Part shown: positions 32,972 to 45,268 of the stretch, one piece after another | How the letters are laid out: each line of letters opens with the position of its first letter | How positions within the stretch are numbered: position 1 is the first letter of the stretch | DNA from: Acytostelium subglobosum LB1 | Taxonomy: Eukaryota > Evosea > Eumycetozoa > Acytosteliales > Acytosteliaceae | NCBI RefSeq assembly: GCF_000787575.1 | Contig: NW_012236527.1 | Span: forward strand, 1,131,195-1,195,194 | Direction: 5' to 3' | Length of the DNA: 64,000 nt | Notes under the pieces: model-generated | The model's database searches: none | The model's input: only the letters and a program-made list of their open reading frames with translations | Told to the model about the DNA's origin: nothing | Program-made: the position numbers and the translations under genes

Positions 32972-33977
32972 TGTTATTATATATTGTTGTTGTTGTTATT
33001 GGATTGAATCAAAACAAACAGTGAATTAATATTGTTATTATTATTGAATTATTAATATATTTAATATATATATATGAGTTAGTTATTTATCTAGTTGTAG
33101 AATTGAAATGAGGATTGATAGGACTCGGGTGAGAAGGCAGAGAGAGAGTGAGAGGAGAGAGGTTAGGTTAGGGGGCAGAGGATAGTAGAGTGCAGTGTGT
33201 TCGTTTTTGTATGGGAAGTTATCAATTATAATAAATAATAGAGAGTAGATCTTTAGATTATCTCCAATTGGTAACTCATAGTTTGTCCATATTTGTATGT
33301 GTGTCCAATTCTGGGCTGAGAGGGGGTAGTCCATAGACAATGTCTTAATTGTGTGGGTGTGAGTATGTGTGTGTGTTTAGTCCTTTGGACTTGGATGGAC
33401 AACCATCCACCATGCCACACCAATAATTGTAATTGAAAGTAATGGTGGTGAACAAGGGCCTTTAAATGAGATGGAGGCACTTGTTGTCGCCCTCTAACTC
33501 ACTCCTTCTTTATCTCCATGTCTTGGATGTCTGGTGGTTATAGATTGGCGAGTGAGGTGTGTTATCCTTAATTGGTAATCGAGGTGATGATATTTTATTA
33601 TCTTTGTAATATCAAACAAACACTCTCTGACTCCAACACACATCTGATCCTCAGAGTGATTGATGAGTTCGATGAAGAAGTGTAGTAGTAGTATTAGTAG
33701 TAGTAATCATTAATTATGACTATGATTAATGAAAGTAGAATAGTTATAAGTCATTCTTGCATAAGCATTATAAGTATCTTTAATGATGAAGGTGATATTT
33801 TATTTGTTTGAATTAATTGTGATTTAGAAGGGTGGGGGAAAGTTCGTCTGTCTGATGAACAGCCCCAGGACCAGTAACATTCTAAGACGCCATTTATCAA
33901 GTTCATTGACAATTACTTATTACAAATACATTGACATTTGATATAAATATATACATATTTACCTGAATCATTCATCA
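32972..33977. other. 1-kb gene-free spacer
   Basis: AT-rich flanks surround a GT/AG-rich middle (33120-33480). Two open frames on the minus strand here have no recognisable features. No gene or RNA is supported. Confidence 0.5.
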
Positions 33978-34909
33978 ATGGCACAGGCTAACCAAGTTCA
34001 GCCACACTGGTTCCCAAAGCATCCAGGCAAGGCCTGGGCAGAGAAGTTCTTCCTCATCTACAGTCCAATCTGGATTACACTCTTCATCATCGTCGTGGTC
34101 ACCGAGGCTTACAAAGTAAGTGTCTATCTACGCTCTTGATCAATCGATCAATCATATATCACAAACTAATAGACGACACTCTATGATAGATGTTTTATGA
34201 TGTAGAGTTCTTCATCTTGGGTCTCGTGGTGTCTTTGCCATGCGTAGTCTACCCTGCTCTGTTCCCATGCAGTGCTGATCGTGACAAGCCATGGTATGAG
34301 CGCTACTGGGTCAAGGCCAACCTGTGGCTGGCCCTGTTTGGCTTTGTCGGCAACTACTTCTGGACACACTACTTCTTCATTCTCTTGCGCGCCACCTATC
34401 GTTTCCCAGTCAACTTCCGCTTGAACGAGATCCCTGTGTTCCTGTTCTTTGTGACACACGCCTACTTTGTGTCGTACCACGCCGCCACCACACCAATCCT
34501 GCGTCGCTTCTGGTCGTCCTACCCACCAACTCCCGCTGGCCAGCGTCACCCTATGGGTAAGATCGTCGGCTCTGTGCTCCTCGTCTGCGCCATGGCCTAC
34601 TTCACTGCGTTCATGGAGGCATGGACTCTCGAGAAGGTGCCTTACTACCACATTGACAACCGTGAGCAGATGTACACGGTGGGCTCCACATTCTACATGA
34701 TCTACTTTGTGATCTCCTTCCCAATGTTCACTCGTATCGACGAGACCAACGACGGTCAGAAGTGGACATTGACCAGAACAGCATTGGAGTCACTGGCATC
34801 TGCCATGATCGTCTTTATCCTCTGCGACTTTTGGAGATTGATCGTTGGTGGTCTCACAGGAGATCCAGCCGCCATCATCAAGCCATTCCTTGGTACACAT
34901 GCAGTCTAA
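33978..34909 (+). CDS. CPI1: Cycloeucalenol cycloisomerase
   Basis: There are two exons, 33978-34115 and 34190-34909, encoding 285 residues with six or so membrane segments. The protein follows plant CPI1 throughout: PKHPGKAWAEKFFLIYSPIW, RYWVKANLWLALFGFVGNYF, WTHYFFILLRATYRFP, then PYYHIDNREQMYTVGSTFYM and IYFVISFPMFTRIDE. The enzyme opens the 9,19-cyclopropane ring of cycloeucalenol to obtusifoliol in the cycloartenol-based sterol pathway, in the ER membrane. Dictyostelids make sterols through cycloartenol, so its presence fits the host and argues against an animal or fungus. Confidence 0.95.
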
Positions 34910-35392
34910 ATCGTGTGTCTACGTAGACAACACGCTCAACTCAATTCAACTCAACTCTTGCGAGTCAGTCATAGTACAGTATAATAAACAAGCGGACCAA
35001 CATACATATCAATGATTGATTTCCAACAACCCATCCTCGTCCTGTCTCATTCCATTCATTCAACTTGTGGCTCACATCCCACTGACGAAACTTCTTGAAA
35101 TTTCCACAATGTACAATCTTCATTCATTCAACGTGTACAATGAACAAGTAATACATTATTGAGGGTGATGATGTTCTAGTGTTGTTGGTGTTGCTTATAC
35201 TTATGGCCTATTGATGTACTTATCATATACAAATACATACATTAGTATCACACATAATCCATTCCTCTAAGCGAATCAATCATCTGCCGAAACATCAACA
35301 ATCAAAGCAAATTAAAGCAAAGGAACCTCCATCTCGCAAAGCGCAAGGACCTGGTAACGCCTTGAAAGGACGTGACACGTGACACGTCACCA
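34910..35392. other. Spacer and promoter of the HMG-box gene
   Basis: No gene is seen. Just before the HMG-box start codon, a tandem ACGTGACAC repeat with an embedded CACGTG E-box lies at about 35370-35388. Confidence 0.55.
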
Positions 35393-36016
35393 ATGGAGTA
35401 CCAGCAGCATCTACAACAGCAACAACATGACATGTCTTTATATCAACCTGTGTTGCAACAGCAGCAACAGCATCAACACCAGATGCAACAGGTGATACAA
35501 CCTCCTCAACAGATAAAGGCAAGGATTGAGCATATTGATGCGTTGGAGATGCCAGAAGACATCATGAAGCCCTTTGAGGACATCAGTGCCGATGAGGACA
35601 GTGAAGATGATGATCTTTCCGATGATGAAAGCTATGACTCCTCAAACAGCAGTGGCGCTGAAGAGGATGACGAAGCTGAGCAACACGAGGACGAAGAGGA
35701 CTCCAAGCTCAAGAAACAACCTCGTGCCACCACCTCAAAGAAGGCGGCGGCAGCCACATCAAAGACGACGACCACGACCAAAGTGGCCAAGACAGCACCT
35801 GCTGACAAGACTGCCGACAAGAAGAAGAAGCCTCCCAATGCATTCATTCTGTTCTCTCAACAGAAGCGCAAGGAGCTCAAGAAGGCCAATCCACAATTCT
35901 CCAACGCTCACATATCCACTTTACTCGGTCAAGAGTGGATGGCACTGCATCCATCCGAGAAGAAGAGCTTCTCTGAGCGTGCTGCAAAGATCAGAGACGA
36001 GCAAGATCATTCATAG
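35393..36016 (+). CDS. HMG-box protein with acidic region
   Basis: This is a single exon of 207 residues starting MEYQQHLQQQQHDM. An N-terminal Gln-rich region is followed by a long Asp/Glu/Ser acidic stretch (residues about 55-105), a Lys/Ala/Thr-rich segment, and one C-terminal HMG box. The box has KKPPNAFILFSQQKRKELKK, FSNAHISTLLGQEWMALHP and SEKKSFSERAAKIRD, with the expected Pro, Phe and Trp core residues. A single box preceded, rather than followed, by an acidic tract suggests a sequence-nonspecific chromatin protein or a Sox/MATA-like regulator. Which one cannot be decided. Confidence 0.9.
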   Translation: MEYQQHLQQQQHDMSLYQPVLQQQQQHQHQMQQVIQPPQQIKARIEHIDALEMPEDIMKPFEDISADEDSEDDDLSDDESYDSSNSSGAEEDDEAEQHEDEEDSKLKKQPRATTSKKAAAATSKTTTTTKVAKTAPADKTADKKKKPPNAFILFSQQKRKELKKANPQFSNAHISTLLGQEWMALHPSEKKSFSERAAKIRDEQDHS

Positions 36017-36466
36017 ATTGATACCTTGGTCCTCGGCTCGTCCCGGTGCCACCTCAGTTACATTAACATCATGTCCCTCTGGGACCAACTAACATCAAGA
36101 GGGAGCCTATACCAACAAGGCCAACATGTTAATCTGTGACCTGTCATATAGCCAGGCACTCATCACGACCTTCTCCCTCGCTCCCTCATGTTGTAAAGGG
36201 AGTTGACATTCATTCATTGCTGCATATTAGCATCCACGAGCTAACAGCTCAACAATAACATCAAGATAAGTGTAATAAAGTGATACAACTAATAACAACA
36301 GACTCGGTTGCCGTCTTTATTCCTATGATTCTTCGTCTTCGTCTCTCTCTTGTCTGTCTTGACTACTACTACTTCTTCTTCTTCGTATTCTTTCACCACT
36401 GGCGAGCAAGACATACCATGATGGCTTTGTAGATGAACTTAAGGCCTGTACTTACCTACCTACCTC
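36017..36466. other. Convergent 3' region
   Basis: This is the 3' flank of the HMG-box gene and the SAP-domain gene, with AATAAA-like signals (GTAATAAAG at about 36271). No gene is seen. Confidence 0.5.
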
Positions 36467-37369
36467 TTAGGCCGATTGTTGTTGCTGTGTTTGAGTGTTT
36501 GCTTGATCTCCCTGTTGTTGTTGTTGTTGTTGTTGTGTTGTTGCTGCTGGTGTTGTTGTTGTAGTTGCTGATGCTGATGCTGGAGTTGAGAACCTTTGAA
36601 GTCTGCGATTTACCAACTCTGGGTCCTCTGTTGATCAACGTCGTGGTTAGAGAGATGATCATGACTTGACTTATCCTGTCTTGCACATAACTCTAAACAT
36701 ACCTGGAATCAATGCACTGTTGGCTGCAGCAAACTTCTTCTTACGTGCAACCACCTCTTGTTGACTGGCGGGGAGCAGAGCCTGCTTGGGATCGACTCTG
36801 GTCAGTGGGACCTTGCCGGGACTGGTTGTGGCGGCGTCGTTGTTGGTGCCAGCACTGGCTTTGGCAAACCTCTCCAAACGCTTCTTCATCTTCTCTGGGT
36901 CCGTCAGACTGGAATTATCCACTACTGGGCTTGATCCAGTGGCAGCGACGGGTGCTGGTGATGTAGATGTTGTTGCCGACGACGATGACGCAGTCTTGAA
37001 TCGCTCGGCTCTATATTTCATTCTCTCCTCCATCGTCATGGTCGATATATCTACAGGACCCTTGTTGCTGCCATTGTCTGGTTGCTCAGTGGTCATTGGT
37101 TCAGAGGTGGTTGTAGTTGCAGCGGCTGCTGATGTCGTCGATGGTGAAGTTACTGCAGCTTGAGTAGTTGTCGATGTTGTTGTTGGTGAAGTCGTAGCAG
37201 CAGCATTCGACTCTGTTGACATTGGAGCATCACCTCCCTTCTCTATATGATCAATCAATCTCTGTTGTAACTCTGCCTTCTTTCCCTTTGTATCTAGACC
37301 AAGAGTCATCAACTCCTTCTGCAAGTCCTTGACCTGCATCTTATCAATAGCATCCTTTGTAAGAGTCAT
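36467..37369 (-). CDS. SAP-domain protein, SARNP/Tho1-like
   Basis: There are two exons, 36703-37369 and 36467-36627, encoding 275 residues. The N-terminal SAP domain (MQVKDLQKELMTLGLDTKGK, then KAELQQRLIDHI) binds DNA or RNA. Two RAERFK / KKRLERFAK motifs and a third RRLQRF motif follow, matching the repeated RxxRF segments by which SARNP (CIP29/Tho1) contacts the helicase UAP56/DDX39B in the TREX mRNA-export complex. The linker is Thr/Ser/Ala-rich and the C-terminus Gln-rich. Its length is close to other SARNP proteins apart from the linkers. A role in mRNA export is therefore likely. Confidence 0.83.
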
Positions 37370-38203
37370 TCTTGTTATTTGTTTGAATGATTGTGATTAA
37401 TTGTACTAAATATAGATATTATTAATTATTATATATATATATTATAGTTAGAAGTTATGTTTGTTGAAAGATACTCTGAGCTCATCCGAAACGAAGCAGC
37501 CCAAGTTCAACAACAAAGTGTGTGTATGAGTTGGAAGAAAGAACTTCAATTTGAATTTAATAATAATTGACAACAACAACAACAAACAACAAAGAGGGTT
37601 CAAACCACATATTATTAATCATTCCAAAACAATCCAACATTGATATATTTATAATAATAAACCAATTATTACTACATTGTTCTCACATTGTGTAATGATT
37701 ATTATTATGTAAAGAGGATTGATGTTGTTATTACTATTATCTAAAGTAGTAATACACAGGAGATTGGTCTCTTGGCTGTCTAAAGTGTCTGTGACTTGAC
37801 AAGGGTAAAGTCGATGGGCTGACTAATCTGGGCGAGCAAACACTCGTCTGGGCCTTATGTTGATGTCACAACAAGCGACACCAAAGCTGGTTGGACTGTG
37901 GCAAAGTTGTGGAGTCACAATAGGAGTCTATCATATATGTGTGTCGGTGCATATGTTTGTTAGCTCTCGGTCGGGTCTGGATGCGTATTTCACCGACACG
38001 TATCCTCTCCTCCGAGATCTACCAAGCTAGTCCAAGTCAACAACAACTATACAATACAATAAAGAACCAACTACATCTACTACTACTGCCTACTATAGCC
38101 ATCCATTATTGTTCATATATATATGCACTGTACTGACCAACTAACCTTATTGTTATGTTGGGTTTATTTGAAGGATACATCAAATACTCATCCAATCAAT
38201 GAC
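37370..38203. other. Spacer between SARNP-like and plk genes
   Basis: This is an 830-bp AT-rich stretch with ATT and AAC repeats. No gene, RNA or repeat family is recognised. Confidence 0.5.
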
Positions 38204-39621
38204 TTAAAGCATGTCGTCTGGCTTCTTGTGATAGAGACTGACGATTATCTCCTTGGTATATCGGATCCTGCTGACTACTTTGGCATCCTGTGCCGCGACA
38301 AAGTTGGCCAATCTGTCAGTCTTGATGGTGGTCTCATCGCTGCCAACGTAGGTGACCATCTGATCCTTGGTGATGACGATCATTGACTTGTCGACAAAGT
38401 TCATCTGAATCGTGTTGTCGCTAAGCCTAAAGGCAATGCCCTTGTTGGCTTTGATCCACTTCTTCACGTAGACTGGGCATGACTGCATCGGTGCAGTGCT
38501 GCTGGTGCTGCTGCCATCTACGATCTGCTGCTGCTGCTCAGACAAGAGTTGAAGGCCAAAGTGGTTGCTAAAGAACTTGAGCAGACTGACCTTCTTCTGA
38601 GTGTCGTGTGGATGTGTCTCGTTGACATTGACTATCCTTCTTCCATCACCTTCCGTGCCCTTGGCATGCTCCATATAGTGCGCGATACTATAAGTGAGTG
38701 GCGTGTTAGTATGTGAGCGTGGCGTGGCGTGGTGTTGACGTGGCATGCGCGAGGACTTACCCTGTGGACACAAGACAGATGATCTTGGTCGAGTCGTTGA
38801 AGTAGGCACCAACAGTGTTGTTAGACAACATGTAGCCAAGTCCATACTTGTTAGAGTGGTCAGAGTACTGGGCAACATATACAAGTGAGCTTGGCATCAT
38901 TCCAGGCTGTCCGCCATTAAAAGGTTCGGTAATATAGTTGTTGGCAATCTTGGCTTCAAGTTCCTTGACCTTGTCCTTGTGTTCGTTATTATTGTTGTTG
39001 TTGTTGGTGTCCAGTGTTGGGGCTGGGAGTGTCGATGTCGATGTCACTCCCGTCGTCGTCATCTTATTCTTTAATATATTGGCCATCATATCTATGATTG
39101 ATTGGATTGATTGGAATGATTCCATAGAGTTAGTGATTGAGTGATTGAGTGATAGAGTGTCGTCCATGGACATAACATACCATTCTCCTTCATCTTCTCC
39201 AGTTTCCTAAGCTTCCTAAAGTGGAAGTCATCCTTCTCCACCTCTTCCAGCTTTTGTTGTGATCTTGGTGAGAGTGTACGTTGTTGTTGTTGTTGTTGTT
39301 GGGGATGGAGTTGTTGGATCTTCTTACTTGGTGATTGTTTATACTTGCTAGGTGATTGATGATGATATGTTGATGTTGTTGTTGTTGGGATATATTGTGT
39401 TGTTGGTTGTGATGGTTGTTGCCTCTGGCTCACTATATTGGTGCTGTCAGACAATGGCAATGGCGCAACAATAGTCGGCTGTTGTTGCAACTTAACGGGT
39501 GGAACAGTGAGCGCGGACACTGGCAGATACTTTGGAATCGATGAGAATGTGAAGAAGTTATGTTGTAGTATTTGATTAAGCTTTGGTCGTTGTTCTATTG
39601 TTGTTGTTGTGTCGGGGTTAG

Positions 39622-39656
<35 letters not shown>

Positions 39657-41166
39657 GTGATATATATACCTGGGATAGGATTTAATATGGATACAATGAG
39701 TCTCTTGGCGTCGTCACTGATTGGGGACTCTTTGGGGAAGGTGTACTGGTTCTGCTTGATGCGTTGGTATGTGGTCTTGACATCCTGTGTCTCAAACGGT
39801 GGCCTGCCAACCAAGAGTGTGTACAGGATGATACCGATGGACCATATATCCACCTCATAACTATGTCCATTAGAGTTGTCCAATACCTCTGGTGCCATAT
39901 AGTTTGGTGTTCCACATATCGTCCTTTAGTTGATTGATTGAGTTAGTGAGTGAGTATGATAGATGATGTGGATGATGGTTGGATTGATGGATAACATACT
40001 TTTTCCTCTCGCCTTGCTCGATCTTGGTGGACAGACCAAAGTCGCCAACCTTGATCTTCATGTTGTCAATGAAGAGGTTGCCAATCTTTAGGTCACGGTG
40101 CACTATTTGGTTGGAGTGGAGGTACAGACAGGCCTGAATAACTTGGTAAACATAGTATTTGACCTCAGCCTCCAAGAGTAGTTTCCTTCTCTTTTGCAGA
40201 TCCATCACAGTCTGATTGGGATGTTGTCACGTGACATAATGTAAGTAATGGATTGATGGGAGGGAGGGTGTGGGGCGGGGGATGGACGTGTCCCCTCGAT
40301 CGATCAATCAATCAATCAATCAATCACTCACCATTTGATTACACAATCCAAGTAGGATGTATACGTTCTCATCAGTCTCAAAACAATGTTCAAACTTGAC
40401 AATGTTATCATGGTTCAGCGAACAGTGTATCCTGATCTCAGACTTCAACTATGGAATGGTGTGGAATGGATTGAGGGTCAGCAATGGGTCATGGTCACGG
40501 ACCAAGGGGGCGGGTCAAACTTACCTTGGATCTGGGTCTTGGTTTCTGGAGCGCGGATTTGGGGACGATCTTGGCGGCATAGACACGCTTGGTTTCCAGG
40601 TCGGTCATTGTGTAGCATCTGGCGAATCCACCCTTGCCCAGGAACTCACCCTGGTGGTACTCCTTGTATATAATGCCTTGGCTTGTCTTGATGGGCTCCC
40701 TGACAATGATATTAACATTGGGGTCGTGATGGTGTTGTTGTACTGGTTGGCTTGGCTGAATTGGCTGAGTTGCCATGGTAGATGTGGGGGCGGAGTGTGG
40801 TGGGATGGAAGGTCTGATCACCATTGACTTAGTGATTAGTGAAGATGTTGGTTGTTGTTGTTGTTGTTGTTGTGATGTTGGTTGTAATGTTGGTGCCGCT
40901 ATTGATGATAATGATGATGATGTTGGTTGCTTGTTTATGATGTTATTATTATTGTTGATGTTGAGGTTGACGCGTGGAGAGTAGTTTTCCTGATTCTCTT
41001 GCTGATGTAATGATGTGGCTGCAGCCATCAATGCTTTGAATGCATTTGATTGATTGTTATTGTATTGATACTGATGAGTTGTTGTTGATGATGATGATGA
41101 TGATGTAGTACTAGTTGCCATCCCTAATGCTCCTGATGATTGAGTAGTAGTAGAGTATGTATACAT
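38204..41166 (-). CDS. plk: Polo-like kinase
   Basis: There are seven exons: 40525-41166, 40332-40448, 40000-40211, 39670-39923, 39181-39594, 38761-39091 and 38204-38687. All phases agree and total 817 residues. A Ser/Thr/Gln-rich N-terminus precedes the kinase domain. It has the polo-type glycine loop GEFLGKGGFARCY (about 173-185), AAKIVPK, IVHRDLKIGNLF (H about 291), VGDFGL and CGTPNYMAPEVL, with the activation-loop Thr in place. Two C-terminal polo boxes follow: YVAQYSDHSNKYGLGYMLSN with DSTKIICL, and KWIKANKGIAFRLSDNTIQM with FVDKSMIVI. Polo kinases drive centrosome function, mitotic entry and cytokinesis. The single-gene polo box architecture is that of PLK1. Confidence 0.95.
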
Positions 41167-41884
41167 CTTGACTGATTGTTTGTAAGAATGATGAATACTA
41201 TTTTTTTAGATGATGCTGATTGATTGATTGAATGATTGAATGAGTGAGGTGAGTGAGTGAATGAGTGAGTGTGGATGATTGATTGTTAACGGCGGCGCGC
41301 TAACCATTGTCCGTTCGAAGGAGGGAGTATGATCACAAAGCTCGTTTGAAAATGAAAATGATGATGTTGACCATCAATCAATAGTCTATGATCATTAACT
41401 TACTTACTCTATTTCAAAGATGTGTGCCTGCCCGCCCGCCACTTGCATTCATGCATACACTCGCCGTTGACAGGGTTGAAACAAAGGGAGGGAACAAAGA
41501 AACAACAAACAAACAGATCAAACACTACAAACAAACAATCAGATGATCAGTTCACCAAACACAACTGTTTGTTTTTAGTTTTTGATTTTTGATCACACTT
41601 TCAATCATTGTTTGCCACTCTTTTGTTTATTCAGTACATTGAACATCATAGATAATCAATGTATACTATACAATCATGACAATAAACTATATAAACACAT
41701 CTATAAACCTTGATCATTACCGTCAAAGTAATCAACTTCCCGACTTCTTGGGAAGTGCGACCGTTTGATAATTTTGACCGTTTCAGCCCACTTTGTGTGG
41801 GTTGCGCGCAGTTTTTCAAATTCAAATCTTGAATCTCCTGATCTTTTGATTTATGGGTTGGATCGACATCATTATTTGGATCGA
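41167..41884. other. Upstream region of plk and 3' flank of the SRD5A3-like gene
   Basis: Mostly AT-rich, this has one GC-rich patch (GGCGGCGCGC, 41291-41300) 125 bp upstream of the plk start. No gene is seen. Confidence 0.5.
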
Positions 41885-42868
41885 TCACAAGACGAATGGA
41901 ATGATCGCCATCCTTTGATGTGGATACTGTGATTTGAACGTTTGTTTGTACCATCTATGTGTATCCAATGATCTGTGTATCAGGTTTAAAGATGTAAATA
42001 TGATGAGTAGCCTAATGAATGGATGAATGTTAGTCGATTTGGCATGTCTGGAAGTCGACAGCATCCATTCAATGAATACATACCATAATGTTATACTGTT
42101 AAAGTTTGATAGAGATAATAGAGAGAGATAGATGACAATCTCTGAGAGGAAATGTGGACATGATACAAAGTTGAACAGTCCACCTTGAGGTATCTCATAG
42201 ACAACTTTGCCGGCAGATGACTTTGATGTTGACGATGAAGAACGATTCCTGATGTCAGCCAATATACAATGTACTTGATATTGAGTATATGATGCCAATG
42301 TAAAGATTATGATCTTGACCAATGCATTAGGCACACTGAGCATTAGACCTGAACATTGTTGTAGGTCTCCATTGAAGCGGTAGGCATGCTCTGCCAATGG
42401 AGACAATGACGCAAAGAAGTAGTATGCTGCGCCAGAGACAAAGAGTAGCACGGACATTGTCGAGTATGAATGAGCCTGTATACATAGTGTCTCGTATAGT
42501 CTTCGAGCACCCTGTACACCAAGCAATACGTAGTAAACAATAAGATACCTGCTACACTTATCACCATTGTATACGGCCAGTGTTATCACCAACAATGTCA
42601 GCGAGAAGCATAATGCCAACATATAGAATATAGTCCAAGCATGTTTAGTCTCTATTATCTGTCTATCCAAATAGAGTGAGTGAGACAATGTATGAACCAA
42701 TGATCTTGATGGTGATGATCGACCACGTTGTTGTTGTTTAGTGTGTTCAATGTTCAACTTGCCATAACTTGTAAGTTCATTGAATGATTGATTGAATGCT
42801 CTAAACAAGTATATTGAAGTGGCAACAATCCAAAACAAACAACACAAAGCAAAGATATAACCAAGCAT
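41885..42868 (-). CDS. Polyprenol reductase, SRD5A3/DFG10-like
   Basis: There are two exons, 42084-42868 and 41885-42011, encoding 303 residues with several membrane segments. The C-terminal steroid 5-alpha-reductase domain is clear: QYQVHCILADIRNR, YEIPQGGLFNFVSCPHFLSE, IVIYLSLLSL, and after the intron THRWYKQTFKSQYPHQRMAI and IPFVL. These blocks, including the FNFVSCPH and HRWY...YP..R.AIIPF motifs that bind NADPH, correspond to human SRD5A3. The enzyme participates in making dolichol from polyprenol for N-glycosylation in the ER. An unrelated open frame overlaps the second exon in another phase and is not a gene. Confidence 0.9.
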   Translation of the reverse strand: MLGYIFALCCLFWIVATSIYLFRAFNQSFNELTSYGKLNIEHTKQQQRGRSSPSRSLVHTLSHSLYLDRQIIETKHAWTIFYMLALCFSLTLLVITLAVYNGDKCSRYLIVYYVLLGVQGARRLYETLCIQAHSYSTMSVLLFVSGAAYYFFASLSPLAEHAYRFNGDLQQCSGLMLSVPNALVKIIIFTLASYTQYQVHCILADIRNRSSSSTSKSSAGKVVYEIPQGGLFNFVSCPHFLSEIVIYLSLLSLSNFNSITLWYVFIEWMLSTSRHAKSTNIHPFIRLLIIFTSLNLIHRSLDTHRWYKQTFKSQYPHQRMAIIPFVL

Positions 42869-43415
42869 GCTTGTTGTTGTGTATCTCTATCCTTGATCAA
42901 ATATTTGAATGAATGAATTAAGATCAAAAGGGACAGGTCTCTTGCCTTTTAAATCCCCAGTTGGACATGCTGTGAGAGACCTTATATGAATAGGCGGGGA
43001 TGAAGGTATTTGGATACTAAAGAGCATTATTAAAAATAACATTTAAATTGATAAACTGATCAATGATTGATTAATTATGGTTTAATTTAGGTTGCTAATA
43101 CTAAATTAATCAATCAATCAATCAATGTTCATTACATTATCACCATACACTCAACATATGAGTGAGATGAGTTTAATCCAACAACTGGTAACATGAGTTT
43201 TCCTTGGGTTGGCAACAACAACCACAAATGTAGAGCGCGTGTGAGTTAGATCAAGGGTCACTTGATGAGTGGGATTCAACAAGATATTATTTTTTGATGA
43301 TCATTGTTGACACGTCAATAAAGATCCAATGTCATCTTCCCAGGCCTCTTTGACACATCATTCATTCGTTAATTCATTCATTCATTCCACTATCAATTAA
43401 TATATATATAATAAG
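42869..43415. other. Divergent promoter region
   Basis: This AT-rich spacer lies between the SRD5A3-like gene and the TPR gene, with TCAATCAA repeats at about 43108-43125. No gene is seen. Confidence 0.5.
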
Positions 43416-44727
43416 ATGTCAATTAGACTACTCAAACAAATACAAAAGAGTGTAGCAACAACATCTGTGTTGAGAAAGAATGGAATTACCAGGATTCAAT
43501 CACATAGACTAATTAGAACTGATGGTCAACTTCCATCATCATCTTCATCATTAACATCACAAATGTTCACCTCAACATCAATACTCAATGTTGTATCAAC
43601 ATCCAACAATCAAATGTTCATGCCAAGGAGAGGCTATGCATCAATGGTATGTTTGAATGATCAATCAATCACATGAATAGTAGAGACTGACTTACTTATT
43701 GGAACAAACATAGGATGACTACAATAGGATGGCTGATGATTTTTTAAAGTTGATAAGTGATCAACAACACTTTGTTAGTGCATTGGATAGATTCAATGGA
43801 TTGAAGGTGTTGATGCCTGGAGAGTACATGTTGATAAGAGCAACTTGTTTAAAGTTGTGTCAACGTGGTGATCTAGACAAGGCAGTACCATTGTACCAAG
43901 TGGTCATTGACAAGGCCAACACCGATCCCTATCTCAAAGCTAGTACACAACCAATTGCACAGGAGGCACTCAGGACTAACCCTGTATTGGCCATCGCCGA
44001 GCATCATGTATATCAAGCATGGCTCAACCTGGCCCGTATACATAATGCAAGGGAGCGTGTAGACAAGACCATCGAGGCAACAGAGAAGGCATTGCACTAT
44101 TATCCAGACTCTCTCGAAGCTTTGGTACTCAATGCTATGTCCCACAAGCACAAGAAGGAGCCTGCCAGAGGACTCGCCGCCATCCAGCACGCTCTCAAGT
44201 TGGAGCCCAAGGATACCAGGGCCAGACTATGCTACGCGTCAATATTGTTTGAGCTGGGTCGAGCAAAGGAGTCCATCGCCGAGATGCTCTCTGTCTATGC
44301 ATCGCTTCCACGTGACAATGCACTCAATGCATCACAGCGCATATATATACTGCACAAGGTGATGGACTATTACTTCATGGTGATCGCCTCATTGTTTGGT
44401 AACATTGGCAAGAAGAACTTTGCTGCCATTGAGAGCGAGCTCAGCAAGAACCGTCCAGCCAACTTGTCATTGAGGGCAACAGATGTAGAGCAGGCAGTCA
44501 AGGGCATGGAGGATACTGTAACAATGCTCAAATCATTGGCAAGAGATAAGAACAATCAAGAGTTTTTGGATTACAGTCAAGGACTGTGTACGACCATCAT
44601 TCTGGCATCCAAAGAACTACAATGGAGCAAGCAGAACGGTATCAAAGATCCCAATCTCGAGCCATTCTTTGGTGCCATCCAAGACTACTACAAGTACATC
44701 TTGGTTGACTTCTTCCAATACAAGTAG
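43416..44727 (+). CDS. Mitochondrial TPR-repeat protein
   Basis: There are two exons, 43416-43646 and 43714-44727, encoding 414 residues. The N-terminal 75 residues are rich in Arg, Ser and Thr, lack acidic residues and end in RRGYASM, a good mitochondrial presequence with a cleavage-type motif. The body is helical with tetratricopeptide-like repeats: AWLNLARIHNARERVDKTIE, ATEKALHYYPDSLEALVLNA, RGLAAIQHALKLEPKDTRAR and LCYASILFELGRAKESIAEM. No enzyme motif is present. A scaffold or assembly role inside mitochondria is inferred. The exact family is not recognised. Confidence 0.82.
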
Positions 44728-44932
44728 GACTTTGAATTGTGTTGGCTGGCATGTATGTGGTGTTGTTGAGTTATGCAACACTTGGACACGGACATTAAGT
44801 TCTTGGAAACACACAGTCATTGACATGACTGTGTAACTCTGACTTGGACACACGATTTGAATGTTGTACCAACACTTGTTAAATATATATATATTTATTT
44901 ATCTGTTATAGAGATACAACTTCTGATCGAGA

Positions 44933-45268
44933 ATGAATAAGAGATGGATGGGTAGTACAAGGAAGTTATCCTTAAAGAATAACAAGAGGTCAGATACTAG
45001 TAATAAATCAATATTGAGAAGAAGTACAAGTAGAAGTTATAACAATAACTATAACAATCGAACTAATGTAAAGGATGAGGAGGTCGAACACCAATTTGAT
45101 CAACAACAATATCTTCCGCCTCAATCACAACAACAACAGAGTACTTCAAATATGAATAACAACATCAACAACAACAATAGTGACAGAGATAGTTCTGTAA
45201 CTACTTTGAATCCATTTAAACAATCAATTGATATATTAGATCTTTCTTTGTACACAAGTGGGCAATAG
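44933..45268 (+). CDS. Possible small Asn/Gln-rich protein
   Basis: A 111-codon frame starts with ATG and is preceded by a TATATATATA stretch 50 bp upstream. The N-terminus is strongly basic (MNKRWMGSTRKLSLKNNKRS). The middle is Asn/Gln-rich, and the end (LNPFKQSIDILDLSLY) looks folded. It has no recognisable domain. It may be a genuine small gene or low-complexity sequence that happens to be open. Confidence 0.45.
   Translation: MNKRWMGSTRKLSLKNNKRSDTSNKSILRRSTSRSYNNNYNNRTNVKDEEVEHQFDQQQYLPPQSQQQQSTSNMNNNINNNNSDRDSSVTTLNPFKQSIDILDLSLYTSGQ

Noticed and set aside
41646-41954. Open minus-strand frame of 102 codons starting MVQTNVQITVSTSK
   Set aside because: It overlaps the last exon of the SRD5A3-like gene on the same strand in another phase. 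The family motifs are in the other frame.
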